Counted from the stretch's first letter, positions 40,668 to 51,748 are shown. The stretch is DNA of 64,000 bases from Oegoconia quadripuncta (GCA_949316235.1 OX438749.1:6032914-6096913); one strand, 5' to 3'. The notes: generated from the sequence alone by a model not told the origin. Numbers and translations are program-made.

Positions 40668-41099
40668 CAAACTACACAAATACATTTTTTTGTGAATATA
40701 TAGTTAATATACCGAACATTCGCACTAAGAAGTTCGATTCTTCATTCGTCATCCGAACGGCCAAGGCATGGAACTCCCTTCCGGCGTCAGTCTTTCCAGA
40801 ATCCTACAACCTTGGGATCTTCAAGAGCAGAGTGAATAGGCATTTACTGGGATCGCGTGCTTCATTTTCGACCACATCGTCACTTTTCATCAGGTGAGAT
40901 TGTGGTCAAACGCGAATCCAGTCAATCATAACAAATAAAAAAATAAAAAATAAATACATATATAAATGAAAAACATCCATAACTGGGGAACACAGTCATG
41001 TCTGTATTCATCATACAAACATATGGCCCTAGCGGGATTCGAATCCGCGACCTTTTGGTATAGCAGTCAGTCTCTGACCACTACACCAAACAGGTCGTG
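40656..41099 (-). mobile_element. SINE family A, split by a LINE end
   Basis: 3' piece at 40656-40693 ('agatggttgacaaactacacaaatacattttttt'), then the LINE-E insertion, then 40941-41099 with the body, B box and GACCTGTTTGG head on the minus strand ('cgctagggccatatgtttgtatgatg'). Confidence 0.7.
40694..40940 (+). mobile_element. LINE type E 3' end inserted in SINE-A
   Basis: Encodes YIVNIPNIRTKKFDSSFVIR, TAKAWNSLPASVFPESYNLG and FKSRVNRHLLGSRASF, then 'gtgagattgtggtcaaacgcgaatccagtcaatcataa'. This frame is intact to its stop but is only the C-terminal tail. Confidence 0.75.
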
Positions 41100-41211
41100 C
41101 TATATACACACTTAATATCTTATACGAGTAGAAGAGGCTACCCGAAATCACAGCGCTTGGGTCGGCTTTCGTTTGTGGATATTAAAATTTCAGCACGTTA
41201 CAGGGACCGCA

Positions 41212-41346
41212 ATGGATAGCGACACCCTAGGCGTAAGCGTCGATCCGTGTTATGCAGCCTCAGCGGGTGCTATACATGGATCTGGACTAACTAGGACCGG
41301 CTGGAAGTGGTACGAGACATTCACGCGACGACTCGCAGCGAAATAG
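41212..41346 (+). other. Small ORF, 44 aa, in a GC-rich patch
   Basis: An ATG soon after a possible acceptor (GCACGTTACAG, 41191-41202) opens a frame MDSDTLGVSVDPCYAASAGA, then SGLTRTGWKWYETFTRRLAA, ending TAG. It is Trp- and Arg-containing at the end and clearly GC-richer than the flanks. No family recognised. Confidence 0.3.
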
Positions 41347-41521
41347 AACCTGCAGCTTTGTAATAATGTCAAAGGACAAGTATCTATTTAAATGTTAATT
41401 TTAATGTGACACTCGTTATATCGGCGTCAATTTATATTAGTCACTTCAACGAATGCTAACCATGGAGCTAAAGTTACTAGAACATCATGAAAATTAAATC
41501 ACGGTCTTCGAAATCAATGGT

Positions 41522-41665
41522 TGCGCCTTCGAATCCCGCTAGGGGTTAATGTGTGTGTGTGTTGAATAAGAACATTTAATTTCCGAGTCTTCGATGTTTA
41601 CACAAAATATTTAAATGTTGTCTAGTATCCATAGTATCGTATTTATAGCTGCTTAGCTTGAACTA
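41522..41665 (+). mobile_element. Diverged SINE of the A/C group
   Basis: 'gcgccttcgaatcccgctaggggttaatgtgtgtgtgtgttgaataagaacatttaatttccgagtcttcgatgttt'. A partial B box remains; the ending 'tagctgcttagcttgaacta' is aberrant. Confidence 0.5.
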
Positions 41666-41714
41666 AATAATTGATTTGATTAAATAATTCGTTTATTGAA
41701 TTTCGTTCCATACT

Positions 41715-42012
41715 CGCATTAATTACTGTGTGCTTAGTTACGTACTATTCTATTTATTTAGTATAAATTTAAATATATTACATATGTATGTTGGTATGTA
41801 TTCCATTAACCTATCTATTTATATAGGTAATTTATATATTTTATTAAAATTAGTTTACCGCACACGCTACCTACCTATCATGTGCGTAATGCTTCCTAAC
41901 CCAATGGTTGCGTAGAAGAGATCGCTTTTAGTGATAAGGCCGCCAAACTGCACTGTCCCCTTTTTTTGTTTCTTATTGTTGTGCAATAAAGAATATTTTG
42001 TTTGTTTGATTT
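41715..42012 (+). mobile_element. LINE type J 3' region
   Basis: 'cgtactattctatttatttagtataaatttaaatat' to 'atgtgcgtaatgcttcctaacccaatggttgcgtagaagagatcgcttttagtgataaggccgcc' and 'ttattgttgtgcaataaagaatattttgtttgtttg'. A near-identical minus copy lies at 58800-59140. Confidence 0.7.
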
Positions 42013-42380
42013 TTCCGAAATTAATTAGAATTAAATCTTTCATGATCTCTTCCATGATCTTTAATTCAATGTAGGTCCCGTCACGCCTCGCATCGTTCTA
42101 CCGTACGACTAAAGCGCTGAAATTGTAGTGAAATTCACGCATATTGCCAAGTTTGATGCGTGATAGGTATTGTTTTACATAATGTTATGTTTCAATTTGC
42201 TGCTACATTATTGAGCTTCCAGTTCGTTGGCATAAGACATTGTGTTTGGAATGCTTAATTTCACACTGTTCGAAATTTTGGCATGGCATAATAATGAACT
42301 ATTCGTACATACAAGTACGTTTCGAGACTACGGACGAGCCTCATACGAGTATGTACCTTGGAATTAGCCGTGGAGGAAGT
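42013..42380. other. Unassigned stretch
   Basis: No gene or repeat recognised. Confidence 0.4.
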
Positions 42381-42384
42381 AATG

Positions 42385-42912
42385 CATGTCAAAAAAAATA
42401 TAGCATCATTTAGGAAAAATAGTGATAAACATGATGTCAATACAAGAAATAAAGATAAACTTGCAGGTCACATAAGTCGTCTCCACAAAGTCAGTAATTC
42501 ATTCAAAGGGTTATGTATACGCTTTTAAGGTTCCAATTGATATACAAGATCTTCCTCTCAATAAATTTAAGATACTTTAAAACAGAAACTTATTAACAAA
42601 GTATATTATAAAATATCAGACTATTTAGATGATAATCATCCCTGGACATAATCAGATCGTTCGCATGCCAGACTATTTCACAATTAATAATGAAATATAA
42701 AAACCTTTTTGTAATATAAAAACCTTTTTGTAACATAAAAACCTTTATGTAAAATCAAAGCCTGATTTTAAAAGAGCAACCCTTCTAGTTTCTTGCTTGT
42801 TCTTCTCAGGGGAAAATTGCATTTTGAACAAGCTTAATAAATGTCAAATTGACTATTTTAAGTGTACTCTGTGTACCTACAAAATAAAGCATTTTTGACT
42901 TTGACTTTGTAG
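42385..42912 (+). mobile_element. Jockey-type LINE, ORF2 C-terminus and 3' end
   Basis: Encodes phrases KKNIASFRKNSDKHDVNTRN, KDKLAGHISRLHKVSNSFKG, then, after frame breaks, IQDLPLNKF and KISDYLDDNHPW. The UTR contains an internal triplication of 'aaaaacctttttgtaatata' (42700-42745) and ends 'aataaagcatttttgactttgactttg'. Confidence 0.75.
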
Positions 42913-43054
42913 AGAAAGCAAAAATACTGCTATTGTGATTAGTGCCATCGTCTGAAATATGTCTGGTATCAAGAGAAGGCAAAGCGCGTTCAGTCGCCAG
43001 CTGAAAAATATTTTATAGAAAATTAATTTTATTCTATTAAAGAGTAGGTATATG

Positions 43055-43248
43055 GATATGGTGGGTTTCTTGCGCCGCTTCTTTTCCCACAGATGATTTC
43101 CCTTTCCGAAGTGGTGGTAGCTTGGACATACTGACTGACCGAAAAATGCTTAGCCCTATTTCTATTTCCAATAGATTTAAATTGACATTCAACAAATGAT
43201 ATCACGTATCTTACGTTGAAATAAAATGCTTTGAGTTTGAGTTTGATA
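43055..43248 (+). mobile_element. LINE 3' end with (GAGTTT)n tail
   Basis: 'ggtgggtttcttgcgccgcttcttttcccacagatgatttccctttccgaagtggtggtagc' to 'cgttgaaataaaatgctttgagtttgagtttga'. The 80-codon minus frame is a shadow. Confidence 0.6.
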
Positions 43249-43249
43249 A

Positions 43250-43915
43250 GATTTTCATAATCTCCTAACAAGCTTTCCTATTTTAATGTATTTATTTTAA
43301 CTTGTACTTGATATAAGTGAATATGACATTTCAATTATCTCGTGACATGTTTTATATTTAATTTTGTTTAAGTTTTCAATAATATATTGACGTAACAATA
43401 GTTATAATTTCCCGCAGGAATCAAAATATAGTTATAATAAAACCGGGATTATGCGTTCAATTTCTATTTAGGTACTTCGAATTCCACGCAGACGAAGTCG
43501 CGGGCGGAAATCTAGTAATATGAGATATCAATTTTTAATCCAATAAACTTCACTCATTTGAGGGTTAATATCGACAGACATCGTCTAATGTACAGAAGCC
43601 CCTAATGGAATTTGGACTCGTTTACGTAGGTACGTATAATACGTCACTTTCACTTGCCTACCCCTGATGGCGGGCCTGTTCAATTATTCATGTAACAGTA
43701 ATCATGTCGTTATTATACAAGATGTCTTATGCCATGGTGATACGGACTAGATTGAAGTTCGTTTGAGACTGAGACATCAATGTCGCTTTGCTTAAAATAA
43801 AATGGCAGGTTAATGTTGGAGAGTGGCCTTTTGTGCTAGATAAAGATGTTTACCTAAGCTTGTTTGGGTGGAACTGGGATCATTGATTAAGATCAGATAC
43901 CGCATTTATAGGTTA
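43250..43915. other. Unassigned, with a repeat K end
   Basis: 43478-43520 'cttcgaattccacgcagacgaagtcgcgggcggaaatctagtaatatgag' is a repeat K end. Otherwise nothing. Confidence 0.4.
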
Positions 43916-43916
43916 A

Positions 43917-44051
43917 CCCTCTCTGCTGCATCGTCAACCAGTCGTCAACGCACCACAGTCACTTCATCTGATCGACTCAGCACCTCCAAGGTGCTGTCGC
44001 TGCTATGACTACATGACAAGGCGCAACCTATTTAGGCATAGCCATGCCTGA
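43917..44051 (+). other. Short Cys-containing ORF fragment, 44 codons
   Basis: Stop-to-stop plus frame: PSLLHRQPVVNAPQSLHLID, then SAPPRCCRCYDYMTRRNLFR and HSHA. The CCRC cluster followed by basic and aromatic residues looks like a metal-binding protein tail. No ATG before residue 34. The opposite strand is also partly open (SDSTLEVLSRSDEVTVVR), with weak splice sites. Identity unknown; a transposase tail is one possibility. Confidence 0.3.
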
Positions 44052-44216
44052 GACATAATTCTAACGGTAGATAGATTTTTCTGTTGTACGGTGGATTAAC
44101 GGAGGACCCATGATCATCATCATTAATCCACACTAGTCAGGGCATAAGCTTCTTTCAAGGAGCTCCACAGAGTCTGATCTACAGCTTTCCCTATCCAGTC
44201 GCTTCCAGCCGCCTGA

Positions 44217-44316
44217 CCCGTATCGTCAGTACGCTTCCACCTTCGGCCTCATCTTCACTTAACATCAGGTGTGATTGAGGTTAAGTGCTAACCCGTTTTG
44301 CATAAAAAAAAACAGC
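44217..44316 (+). mobile_element. SINE family B, 3' fragment
   Basis: 'cccgtatcgtcagtacgcttccaccttcggcctcatcttcacttaacatcagg' to 'gcataaaaaaaa'. Confidence 0.7.
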
Positions 44317-44607
44317 CAAGAATATTGTTTTCATGTCAAACCTATAACAATTTTTAAACATCAGTTTTTAACAGATGGCAGTTCTTCTTCTCGAGGCAAT
44401 GACAAAATCTACCGTGGCCTAAATTTGTTTAGCTTAAAGTAGCTACGTCGTTGGCTCCTTTGGTTGGCCTCAAAAAGGTCTTCTTCTGTGTAATGAAGTG
44501 GACAGGTAGGAAACGATTACAAGTTAGTCCAGTAAGGATACACTTTTAACTTAATTTAATTTTAAAGGCCGTGATTTTTTACACATGGATAGAGTAGGTA
44601 GCTGTCA

Positions 44608-45085
44608 GTGATAGAATAAAAAAAATCTAACAAATTGGTAGCTTGCTTTATTTTTATTTTTATTTTTTTTTTTTATATGAGAGGGCGGCAAACGAGCTTT
44701 AGATATAATATAGGTATTTAGTAATAAAATATAGACTATATCGTGATTAAAATTGCCACTGTGAATTTCATTGCGTCGGAGAATACTTATACTTAGAGCT
44801 CCTGTAACTATTAAAAAAAATCTATCAATATATTCTTTACATTTATGAAAAATTTCACCGAGCGCAAATATTACGACTTAATAATAACTAAATAATCTAT
44901 TTTAGGGAAAATATAAAGTAACCATTGATTAATTTTTAAGAAAATTGTTTTAGGTGATCTTAGCATCTTTCACAACGCTATATGAAGTTCACAGTGGTAA
45001 CTTTAATTTAATATTGTAGGTTTTAGAACTAAATACCTATACTATACCTAAATCAAGCTACATAATTGTTAGAAAACATTTACTG
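44608..45085. mobile_element. Family G inverted-repeat element, copy 2
   Basis: Left end 'gtcagtgatagaataaaaaaaatctaacaaattggtagcttgcttta', right end 'aaatcaagctacataattgttagaaaacatttactgatta'. It carries a scrap of the LINE-E2 end ('ttttatatgagagggcggcaaacgagc', 44670-44697) inside. Confidence 0.55.
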
Positions 45086-45089
45086 ATTA

Positions 45090-46260
45090 TACGCTTCTAC
45101 AAAAAAAAAACAGGAACTTTAAAATTATAGGAAGTTACACCACAGAAAATGCGTGTTTTTACTGGACTAAAGTCATACTTATTAGAGAAACCCCACCTCT
45201 TCCAAGTACTCCGTACTGTTCAACCAAAGTCAATTCATGCGAATTTTTGGACCCCATCTCTATCTAATATATTAGTTTACGAGAGTGGAGGGTCTGTGTA
45301 TGTGTAAGTTGGTGTCTGCTGTCAAGAGTGTGTCGTTATGGAGGGTAGTTAGAGCACCCCAGTTCGCTCTTATTCTAATTGTAGACAGCTGGTGACTAAT
45401 TTATTTAGTCTTATACAATTAAACCTAATAACCGTTGCAAATAACTTCCCAAGTTCCAGATTGACTTAGTTGATTTAGCTATTCAAACTGTGGGTGACAA
45501 AGCTGAACTTGGGAAGATTTATGTAAACTATTTTGACATAATTTTGTAGAACAATCGACGGGTGAACATTCTAGAAAGCGCCTTAATTGTACAGTCAGAA
45601 TCAGAAGTTGATTAACGCCTAACATTACAAAGTAATGAACTTTGCAAGAATTAAAGGATTTATGACCATGACAGCATCTCAATAAGCATGTCGCGGAGCT
45701 ATTCCAAAATCACACGAAAAGATATCAGGATAAGGTTGAAATCAATGAGCGTTCTATGGTGGCTGTGATGAGGGCGAATTTGTGAGTTAAATAAAAATTG
45801 TAAGGAAACAAAGCCAAACGGTACAGGGATATTTAAAACAATATTCAGCGTTTGAATGCAGTTGAAGCGTAAATAAATTAGATTTCTTTTTTTATTTTAA
45901 GTAATTTTAACAAACATCTTTGCAATTATTTTCTATTGAGCGAAATTTATCCGTTTACGTATCGTATAACAGCGACTGTCTCGAACATGTCCTGTAAATT
46001 GCAATACCGAGTCATGTGTAGTTTTTGAGGATTTTCATTTTAAACAAAGTTGAATAGGTCATCCTGGCCCAATTATCGTGTTAAAGGATGGGTTATAGTA
46101 ATAGTTCAATTTCTAGTGATTGTTATATCATAGATTATATAACAGCCTTATATTTGCGAAGGGCGTCTAAATGAAATGGTACCACCACCGATAAGACGTA
46201 TCAAGGAGGATGGAAGTATACATTAATTCCTCCGTCAAATTTTGCAATCATAATAATAAT
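45090..46260. other. Unassigned stretch
   Basis: More than 1 kb with no recognised repeat or frame over 70 codons. 45265-45420 has some unique, moderately GC-rich text. Nothing called. Confidence 0.4.
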
Positions 46261-46261
46261 T

Positions 46262-46662
46262 CATTCGGCCGCTTCGACCTTATTTTTGCTTAACATCAGG
46301 TGTTATGGAGGTAAAATGCTAACTTGTAACATAAATAAGAGCCACATTAAAAACATAGCTACTTTTAAAAACAATATTTTATTACTTCATCAATCAATCA
46401 AATACTCTTTATTGAACAATTAACAAAAGTTACATAAAGAATACAGCGTACATCATTAATCGCAACTCATCATGCTTATCATATATTATTCTAGTAATGT
46501 TAATAACATTGTTGTGTTCCGGTTGTCAGAGATAAGATAGCTAGGTCTCCCAAATGTATTGGGGTTTCCGGGTCAGTACGCTTCCACCTTCGACCTCATC
46601 TTCACTTAACATCAGGTGTGATTGAGGTCAAGTACCAACCTGTTGTGCATAAAAAAAAATAT
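46262..46662 (+). mobile_element. Two SINE-B 3' fragments flanking a LINE-J end
   Basis: 46262-46340 is an old B 3' end ('cttaacatcaggtgttatggaggtaaaatgctaac'). 46385-46450 (minus) is a LINE-J end ('caatcaatcaaatactctttattgaacaat'). 46495-46662 is a fresher SINE-B 3' half, from 'tgttaataacattgttgtgttccgg' to the A tail. Confidence 0.65.
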
Positions 46663-46933
46663 ATAAACCCATCAAAGTGATCCAGTAGCAATTTTCTGGC
46701 TCCATCTTCAGACTCTCGTCATCACGTGTAATGGAAGGTGCTCATGTCAACAAAATAAACTAGTCCAAATTCAACTATCTTGCCTTTTGTCATCAGGGTT
46801 CCAGTCCCTACATCCGGTTCATCATCAGAATTTACATAAAAGTGTCAAATTTCAGCTCAATCTGATATCTCAAAGTGGGTGAAATATAGTTTGCAAAGTT
46901 TGAAACGGAGAACATACACTAAATAAAAGCTTG

Positions 46934-47575
46934 TATTAGGTCCTTACCTATGAAATTGGAGTTTTGTATGAAGTATTTTATTTAGACTGTTTTCTTCATT
47001 TTTTTGATTTTTTTTGGGAACGGCAAATCCAGATTTAGCTAAACTTTGTGTGTATTATCGGATAACATTAAGTTAAGTATAGGCAGCGTTAATTTTTAAA
47101 AGTAACCGCTTTATAAAAGTTTCAGCGAATCTAAGAAACGATTATGGGTAGCACATGAAAAGAGCTCTGTTCAAATTTTTTTTATTATGTGATTTAGCCC
47201 AGAAATAAAAAAATATTTCATGTGAAACCTTGAAATAATATTCCATTTTCCAAATGAAAAACAAATTTGGATGTAGCTCTTTGCTTCATCATTTATAATG
47301 CGGACTGCTAAGGTATGGAACTCACTGCCCACGTCGGTTTTTCCCGACACTTACAACCTTGGGATCTTCAAGTCTGGAGTGAATAGGCATTTACTGGGTG
47401 CGCGTGATACATCTTCGGCTACATCGTCACTTTCCATCAGGTGAGATTGTGGTCAAACGCGAAACCAGTTTTTAATAATAATAAAAAAAAAAAAAAGCAT
47501 TGAAAATCGTAGGAATTGGTACATATGATTAACGAAGAAAAAAAACTCCAATTTCAAAGGTAAAGACCCAATATA
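46934..47575. mobile_element. 430 bp-type MITE (family L), copy 2, with a LINE end inside
   Basis: Ends TATTAGGTCCTTACCTATGA and, at right, 'caaaggtaaagacccaatata'. The interior matches 19326-19755 except for the LINE-E insertion at 47281-47497. Confidence 0.72.
47281..47497 (+). mobile_element. LINE type E 3' end inserted in the MITE
   Basis: Encodes ASSFIMRTAKVWNSLPTSVF and PDTYNLGIFKSGVNRHLLGA, then 'ggtgagattgtggtcaaacgcgaaacc' and a long A tail. Nearly identical to 54010-54232. Confidence 0.75.
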
Positions 47576-47577
47576 AA

Positions 47578-47812
47578 CAGAAATCTGGCTGGCTATCATA
47601 ACTACCTCCATCTTATCGATGACTACCGCCAAACAGCTTTCTCAAACAAGATACGATAGATAATCCTCCAAATAAGTTGAGAGATCTGGGTGAGTGCGCT
47701 TCAGCCTCATCTTTGCTTAATATCGGAGTGTTCGGAGTGATGGAGGTCAAGTGCTAACTCGTAATATAAAAGAAACTACTCCTTTTATATTACGAGTTAG
47801 CACTGACCTTTA
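47578..47812 (+). repeat. Old SINE-B remnant ending in an inverted repeat
   Basis: Diverged SINE-B body ('ggctggctatcataactacctccatctta', 'tcagcctcatctttgctta'). Its terminal 'aggtcaagtgctaactcgtaatataaaag' (47746-47774) is mirrored after a 9 nt loop by 'cttttatattacgagttagcac..gacct' (47784-47811). Confidence 0.6.
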
Positions 47813-49809
47813 CGCCGCCGTCTCGTGGAGAAAGGAAAACCTCATTACTTGAATGCCTGGTATTCAAACAATATGCGCTTTTATGCGTGAAAATCGTATA
47901 GGTTGCACAGCATTGCATTGTGTTCTTGTATTGTATGCCGTGTGGTGTGATTACTGCCAGAGTAAATTAGGAGTTGGCTTTTTCCGTGGGTGTCGTAAAA
48001 GGTGATTAAACTGTTGTGAGCATAGCAGTATACATCAGTGATGGACAACAGCGTCATTGTTTAGGAGCTACCAAAAAGTGTGCGATCACCAAAGCGTCGT
48101 TGGTCCATCAAAAAATCTCCCATGCCAATCGATGCAATTTGCTCCATGGATAAATTATGAACTTTTATTAGCCGTCGATTTGATGTCATATATTGATTGT
48201 CCTATTCGAAAATCCTATATTTTAGGACGATCTTTACTAATGCAGATTTTCGTATTTGTTTTAAACTGTTTTGTTGTAAATGATTGATGTAACTACAATC
48301 TGACTTGTTGGAAAATGACGATGTGATTGAAAATGAAGCACGTAATCTCAATAGATGCCTTTTCGCCCTGTCTATGTAGATTCCAAGATTAGGATTCAGA
48401 AAAGACTTATGCTTTGTTTGTGAGACCTAATAGTATAATAAGTCATGGTTGTACATACACAAAACAATAACTTAAAAGGTTTCAGAATCGAAGTTCTAAT
48501 TTTCACTTCACAAGCAGTTCTTACGAAGTTTAATCACAATTTACGATATTTTCCCAGAGAATGGGGCCACTTTACACTTACCTAACGAACACTTACATTC
48601 GTCTATTTCAAAACAAATAACCAAAGTAGTTTACAAACTAAGCAATTTCAAGTTTACGGAGCGGAAACCTGATCCCAAATATCGTTTAGGACTAGCACGC
48701 CGTTTCATAAATCCTTTGCGGGTACAAAGATATTTATTGAATTCCGAGGGACAAAGTTCACACTACGGATTTTCGATTAAAAAAATGGTTTGCATAAAAA
48801 TACTGAAGTTATTCTAGTGTAAAGTGGAGTCAAACTCATGGACATTGTTAGAAGCCTCCACGATCTTGAGAATTAAACAGAGCCCATCAAGTTTGGGTCC
48901 CTGATCATGAAGAAATTGAAGGAAATAAATGAGCCGAAAGCGGTTGTAAAACGAAAATGTTCTCTACTAACTTTTTAGATCTATGTGTCTTGCTTATGCG
49001 TATATATAAAGTTTCATTAGGATCGGTTTATTCATTTCGTAAAATTTGGATTTGTAAGTTTGTATGGAATACCGTGAGGGAAATGCTCTTAAATATAAAG
49101 CAATAGAAAATTTAGAATATCCACTAAAGGAAGCTGAACCGGTTTTAGTTTTTTAGTTTTAGTATTATATTACCTTCGTTTATTCTTTAATATAGAAAAT
49201 ACCGCACTCAAATCGGACCACGAATTAGTGAGATACGTACGGACAAACACTGGACACACACATAATCGATTCAATGATTTTAGGTATTATTTAAACGTAA
49301 CAGTATTTAAGGTTCCTTTTTCACAATTCTCTGGAAGAAAAAAACGTTTATCAGCCTTAGCGCGTTTAGTCCCCAATTTGTACCCAACTTACCTAGACCG
49401 AGAGGGTCACGTGATAATCCGGATAAACCTGCCTCTGCCTTAAACTGTCCTGAAGAGAGATTATACGAAACTTTATCTATGAAGATGTAGGTACAGGAGT
49501 TGTACTTTAGGTAAGGCTATTCAAAATCATGCGGCCTTACATCCTCACAGGTCACGGGTCCGCACTTGGGTCGACTTTGAGGAAAAGCCATTTTGGCGAA
49601 AATAAGTTATCTACACAGTTTCCATAAGATGTTTCGTTCTATTAATCTGTGTTTACTTTTTTGATAATTAAAAAAAAATGGCATTTACAATTACATCCCT
49701 CTATCGTAGAGACTTGGCCAAAAGAAAATACGAAGCTAATCCAACTAATAATCATTATCATCATCGTATCAGACGTCCACTGCTGAGGCCTCCCACAAAC
49801 ATCTCCACG
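47813..49809. other. Long unassigned stretch
   Basis: 47965-48030 has the repeat I phrase 'ccgtgggtgtcgtaaaaggtgatt'. Frames at 48057 (76 aa) and 49228 (71 aa) show no motif. 48840-49130 and 49140-49260 have the tone of old dispersed repeats. No gene supported. Confidence 0.4.
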
Positions 49810-49990
49810 AGTAATATATCTAACTAATATTATAAATGCGTAAGTTTGTTTGTTAATGTTTGTTTGTTTGTTACTCAATCACGGCGAAACTGATTTGTAT
49901 GAAATCTGAGAGAGTGAAAGAAAGAAAGAAAAATTTATTTAAACCCATCTCATGACACATACAATCAGGTACAAATATTACACAGTCGAG
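49810..49990. repeat. Repeat K start and a LINE 3' tail
   Basis: 49815-49895 'taactaatattataaatgcgtaagtttgtttg...ctcaatcacggcgaaactg' (K, plus). 49915-49990 is the minus-strand LINE 3' end 'gaaagaaagaaaaatttatttaaacccatctcatgacac' (partner 22600). Confidence 0.6.
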
Positions 49991-50269
49991 ACACATGCAA
50001 AAAATAACATTGCGTTTGCCATCTAATTGTCGGTGTCGTAAGGTGGAGTCAAAAAGGTCTCCAACTCAGCATGGGAACGCTGGTTTTCAGTGGAGCCTCC
50101 AAATGACGCACGGACATTGCATTTGGTATATCGTAGTCTTTTGGGATCTCACCACGTCATGTGAACTAAGAAAGTAATGGTCTTTTACTAAAGTAAGGGA
50201 CAGAAGAAGATGGAATTTAGATATTACTGGAATAGGACATTGAAACATACATAACGTCACGAGTTTTAT

Positions 50270-50775
50270 CCCAAATTAGCGTTTGGATGTTCCAAACAAT
50301 AAAAAAGAAACACCAAACCGCCTCCGTGGCTCAATGTAAACAACATTGGGTTTACGATTCGGAGGTCGCGAGTTCGATCCCCAGCGGGGTACATGTTTAA
50401 GTACTCGGTTTGGTTGGTGGTAGGGCATTTTAAATGTCCGCCTGGCTAGCTACCACCATCTTATCTAAATCTGCTGCCAAGCAGCAATGCTAATAGCATT
50501 GTTGTGTTCCGGTTGTCAGAGATAAGATAGCCAGTCCTGCAAATGTGTTGCGGATTGCGGGGCAGTACGCTTCCACCTTCGACCTCATCTTCACTTTACA
50601 TCAGGTGTGATTGAGGCCAAGTACCAACCCGTTGTGCATAAAAAGAAACATCCATGGTTCATTTTCCTTTCAAATATACAGATTTACACATTTTTTCTGG
50701 TGGAAAGTGCCATAATCGCCTTTCACGACACCTACGGGAAGAGATGGATTGATTCTTTTTACGTGCTAAAACCAC
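50270..50775 (-). repeat. Dispersed repeat I (minus), split by SINE-B
   Basis: 50250-50310 'cgtcacgagttttatcccaaattagcgtttggatgttccaaac' and 50690-50775 'ttttctggtggaaagtgccataatcgcctttcacgacacctacgggaagagatgg' are the two halves on the minus strand. Confidence 0.55.
50318..50645 (+). mobile_element. SINE family B, full length, inserted in repeat I
   Basis: CCGCCTCCGTGGCTCAATG head to 'cccgttgtgcataaaaag'. Few changes from the family consensus. Confidence 0.82.
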
Positions 50776-50820
50776 ACATAGTATATTTCTAATTTGATGA
50801 CAATACAATAATAAGCTCAC

Positions 50821-50958
50821 CTCTCCCAACTGAGTCGTCTTGGTGCATCTGATCCGACCTCATCCTGCCCACCCCGCACTCCCTGTGTCAGCAGACGAGT
50901 CAGGCGCGACCCGGCACTTGAGCTCGTACTCGACACCGATCCACGCGGCGTTGGTACT
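50821..50958 (-). CDS. Candidate internal exon of an unidentified host gene (138 bp)
   Basis: Minus strand: acceptor TCCTCTTTGTTGTAG, exon, donor GAGAG|GTGAGC. One frame only is open: 1 nt, 45 codons, 2 nt; the other frames have stops. It encodes VPTPRGSVSSTSSSAGSRLT, then RLLTQGVRGGQDEVGSDAPR and RLSWE: Ser/Gly/Arg-rich, low complexity, probably disordered, with an RRLS basophilic-kinase-type site. The exit phase (2 nt, AG) joins the first base of the exon at 19821-20008 to make Arg, giving RRLSWE-R-RESVGQL across the junction. GC content is well above that of the flanking SINE and intron. I do not recognise the protein. Confidence 0.62.
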
Positions 50959-51027
50959 CTACAACAAAGAGGACAGATATTAAGAGGCTTACAATTTTGT
51001 TTTATTTATTAGAAACAATAAACAGTT

Positions 51028-51240
51028 TTACATATACGCTTTTATAATAAGGTTCCAGGGGACATTCAAAATTTACCTTTAAATAAATTCAAAACCATCA
51101 TAAAACAGACATTATTTACCAAAGGCTATTATAAAATTTCTGACTATCTGGATGATAAGCAAACATGGACATAGACCGCTCGGCGATATTCAGTCTAATT
51201 ATACAATATAATATAATATAATTGATTTGATTTGATAACC
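51028..51240 (+). mobile_element. Jockey-type LINE 3' end
   Basis: 'tatacgcttttataataaggttccaggggacattcaaaatttacctttaaataaattc' encodes NLPLNKF, followed by YYKISDYLDDKQTWT and a stop. It ends 'atataattgatttgatttgat'. Confidence 0.7.
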
Positions 51241-51486
51241 TAATCCATATTTTTAGCTTATACACAATCTTATTACAGAAATTACCTACCTATCCAATAA
51301 TGCCTTCGTACGTACTGTTCTCATATCAATTTAGATGTAAATAATTGCCAATTATATAGAAAATATGAATAGATCCCTATCTCTTGCATAGCCTTATAAA
51401 TATAACTGATCAATATAATCGGTATGTATTTAAGGCTCTAACTATTTAATTATTTATAAATTAAAAACCCGACAGCATAATTTTCT

Positions 51487-51748
51487 GACCTGTTTGGTGT
51501 AGTGGTTAGAAACTCCTGCTTATACCAAAAGGTCGCGGGTTCGAATCCCGCTAGGGGCATATGTTTGTATGATGAATACGGACATGTGTACCCTAGTTAT
51601 GGATGTTTTTCATTTATATATGTATTTATTTACAACAAAAAAAAATGTATTTGTGTAGTGTATCAACCATCTGGTATCCACAACACAAGCCTAGTTGCTT
51701 AGTGTGGAACTAGATGGCGCTGTCTGTATTATGTCCAAGGATATTTTT
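51487..51748 (+). mobile_element. SINE family A, full length
   Basis: GACCTGTTTGGTGTAGTGG, B box GGTTCGAATCC, full body, 'tggaactagatggcgctgtctgtattatgtccaaggatattttt'. Confidence 0.85.

Noticed and set aside
43029..43271. 80-codon minus ORF as a gene
   Set aside because: It is antisense to a LINE 3' end closed by a (GAGTTT)n tail.
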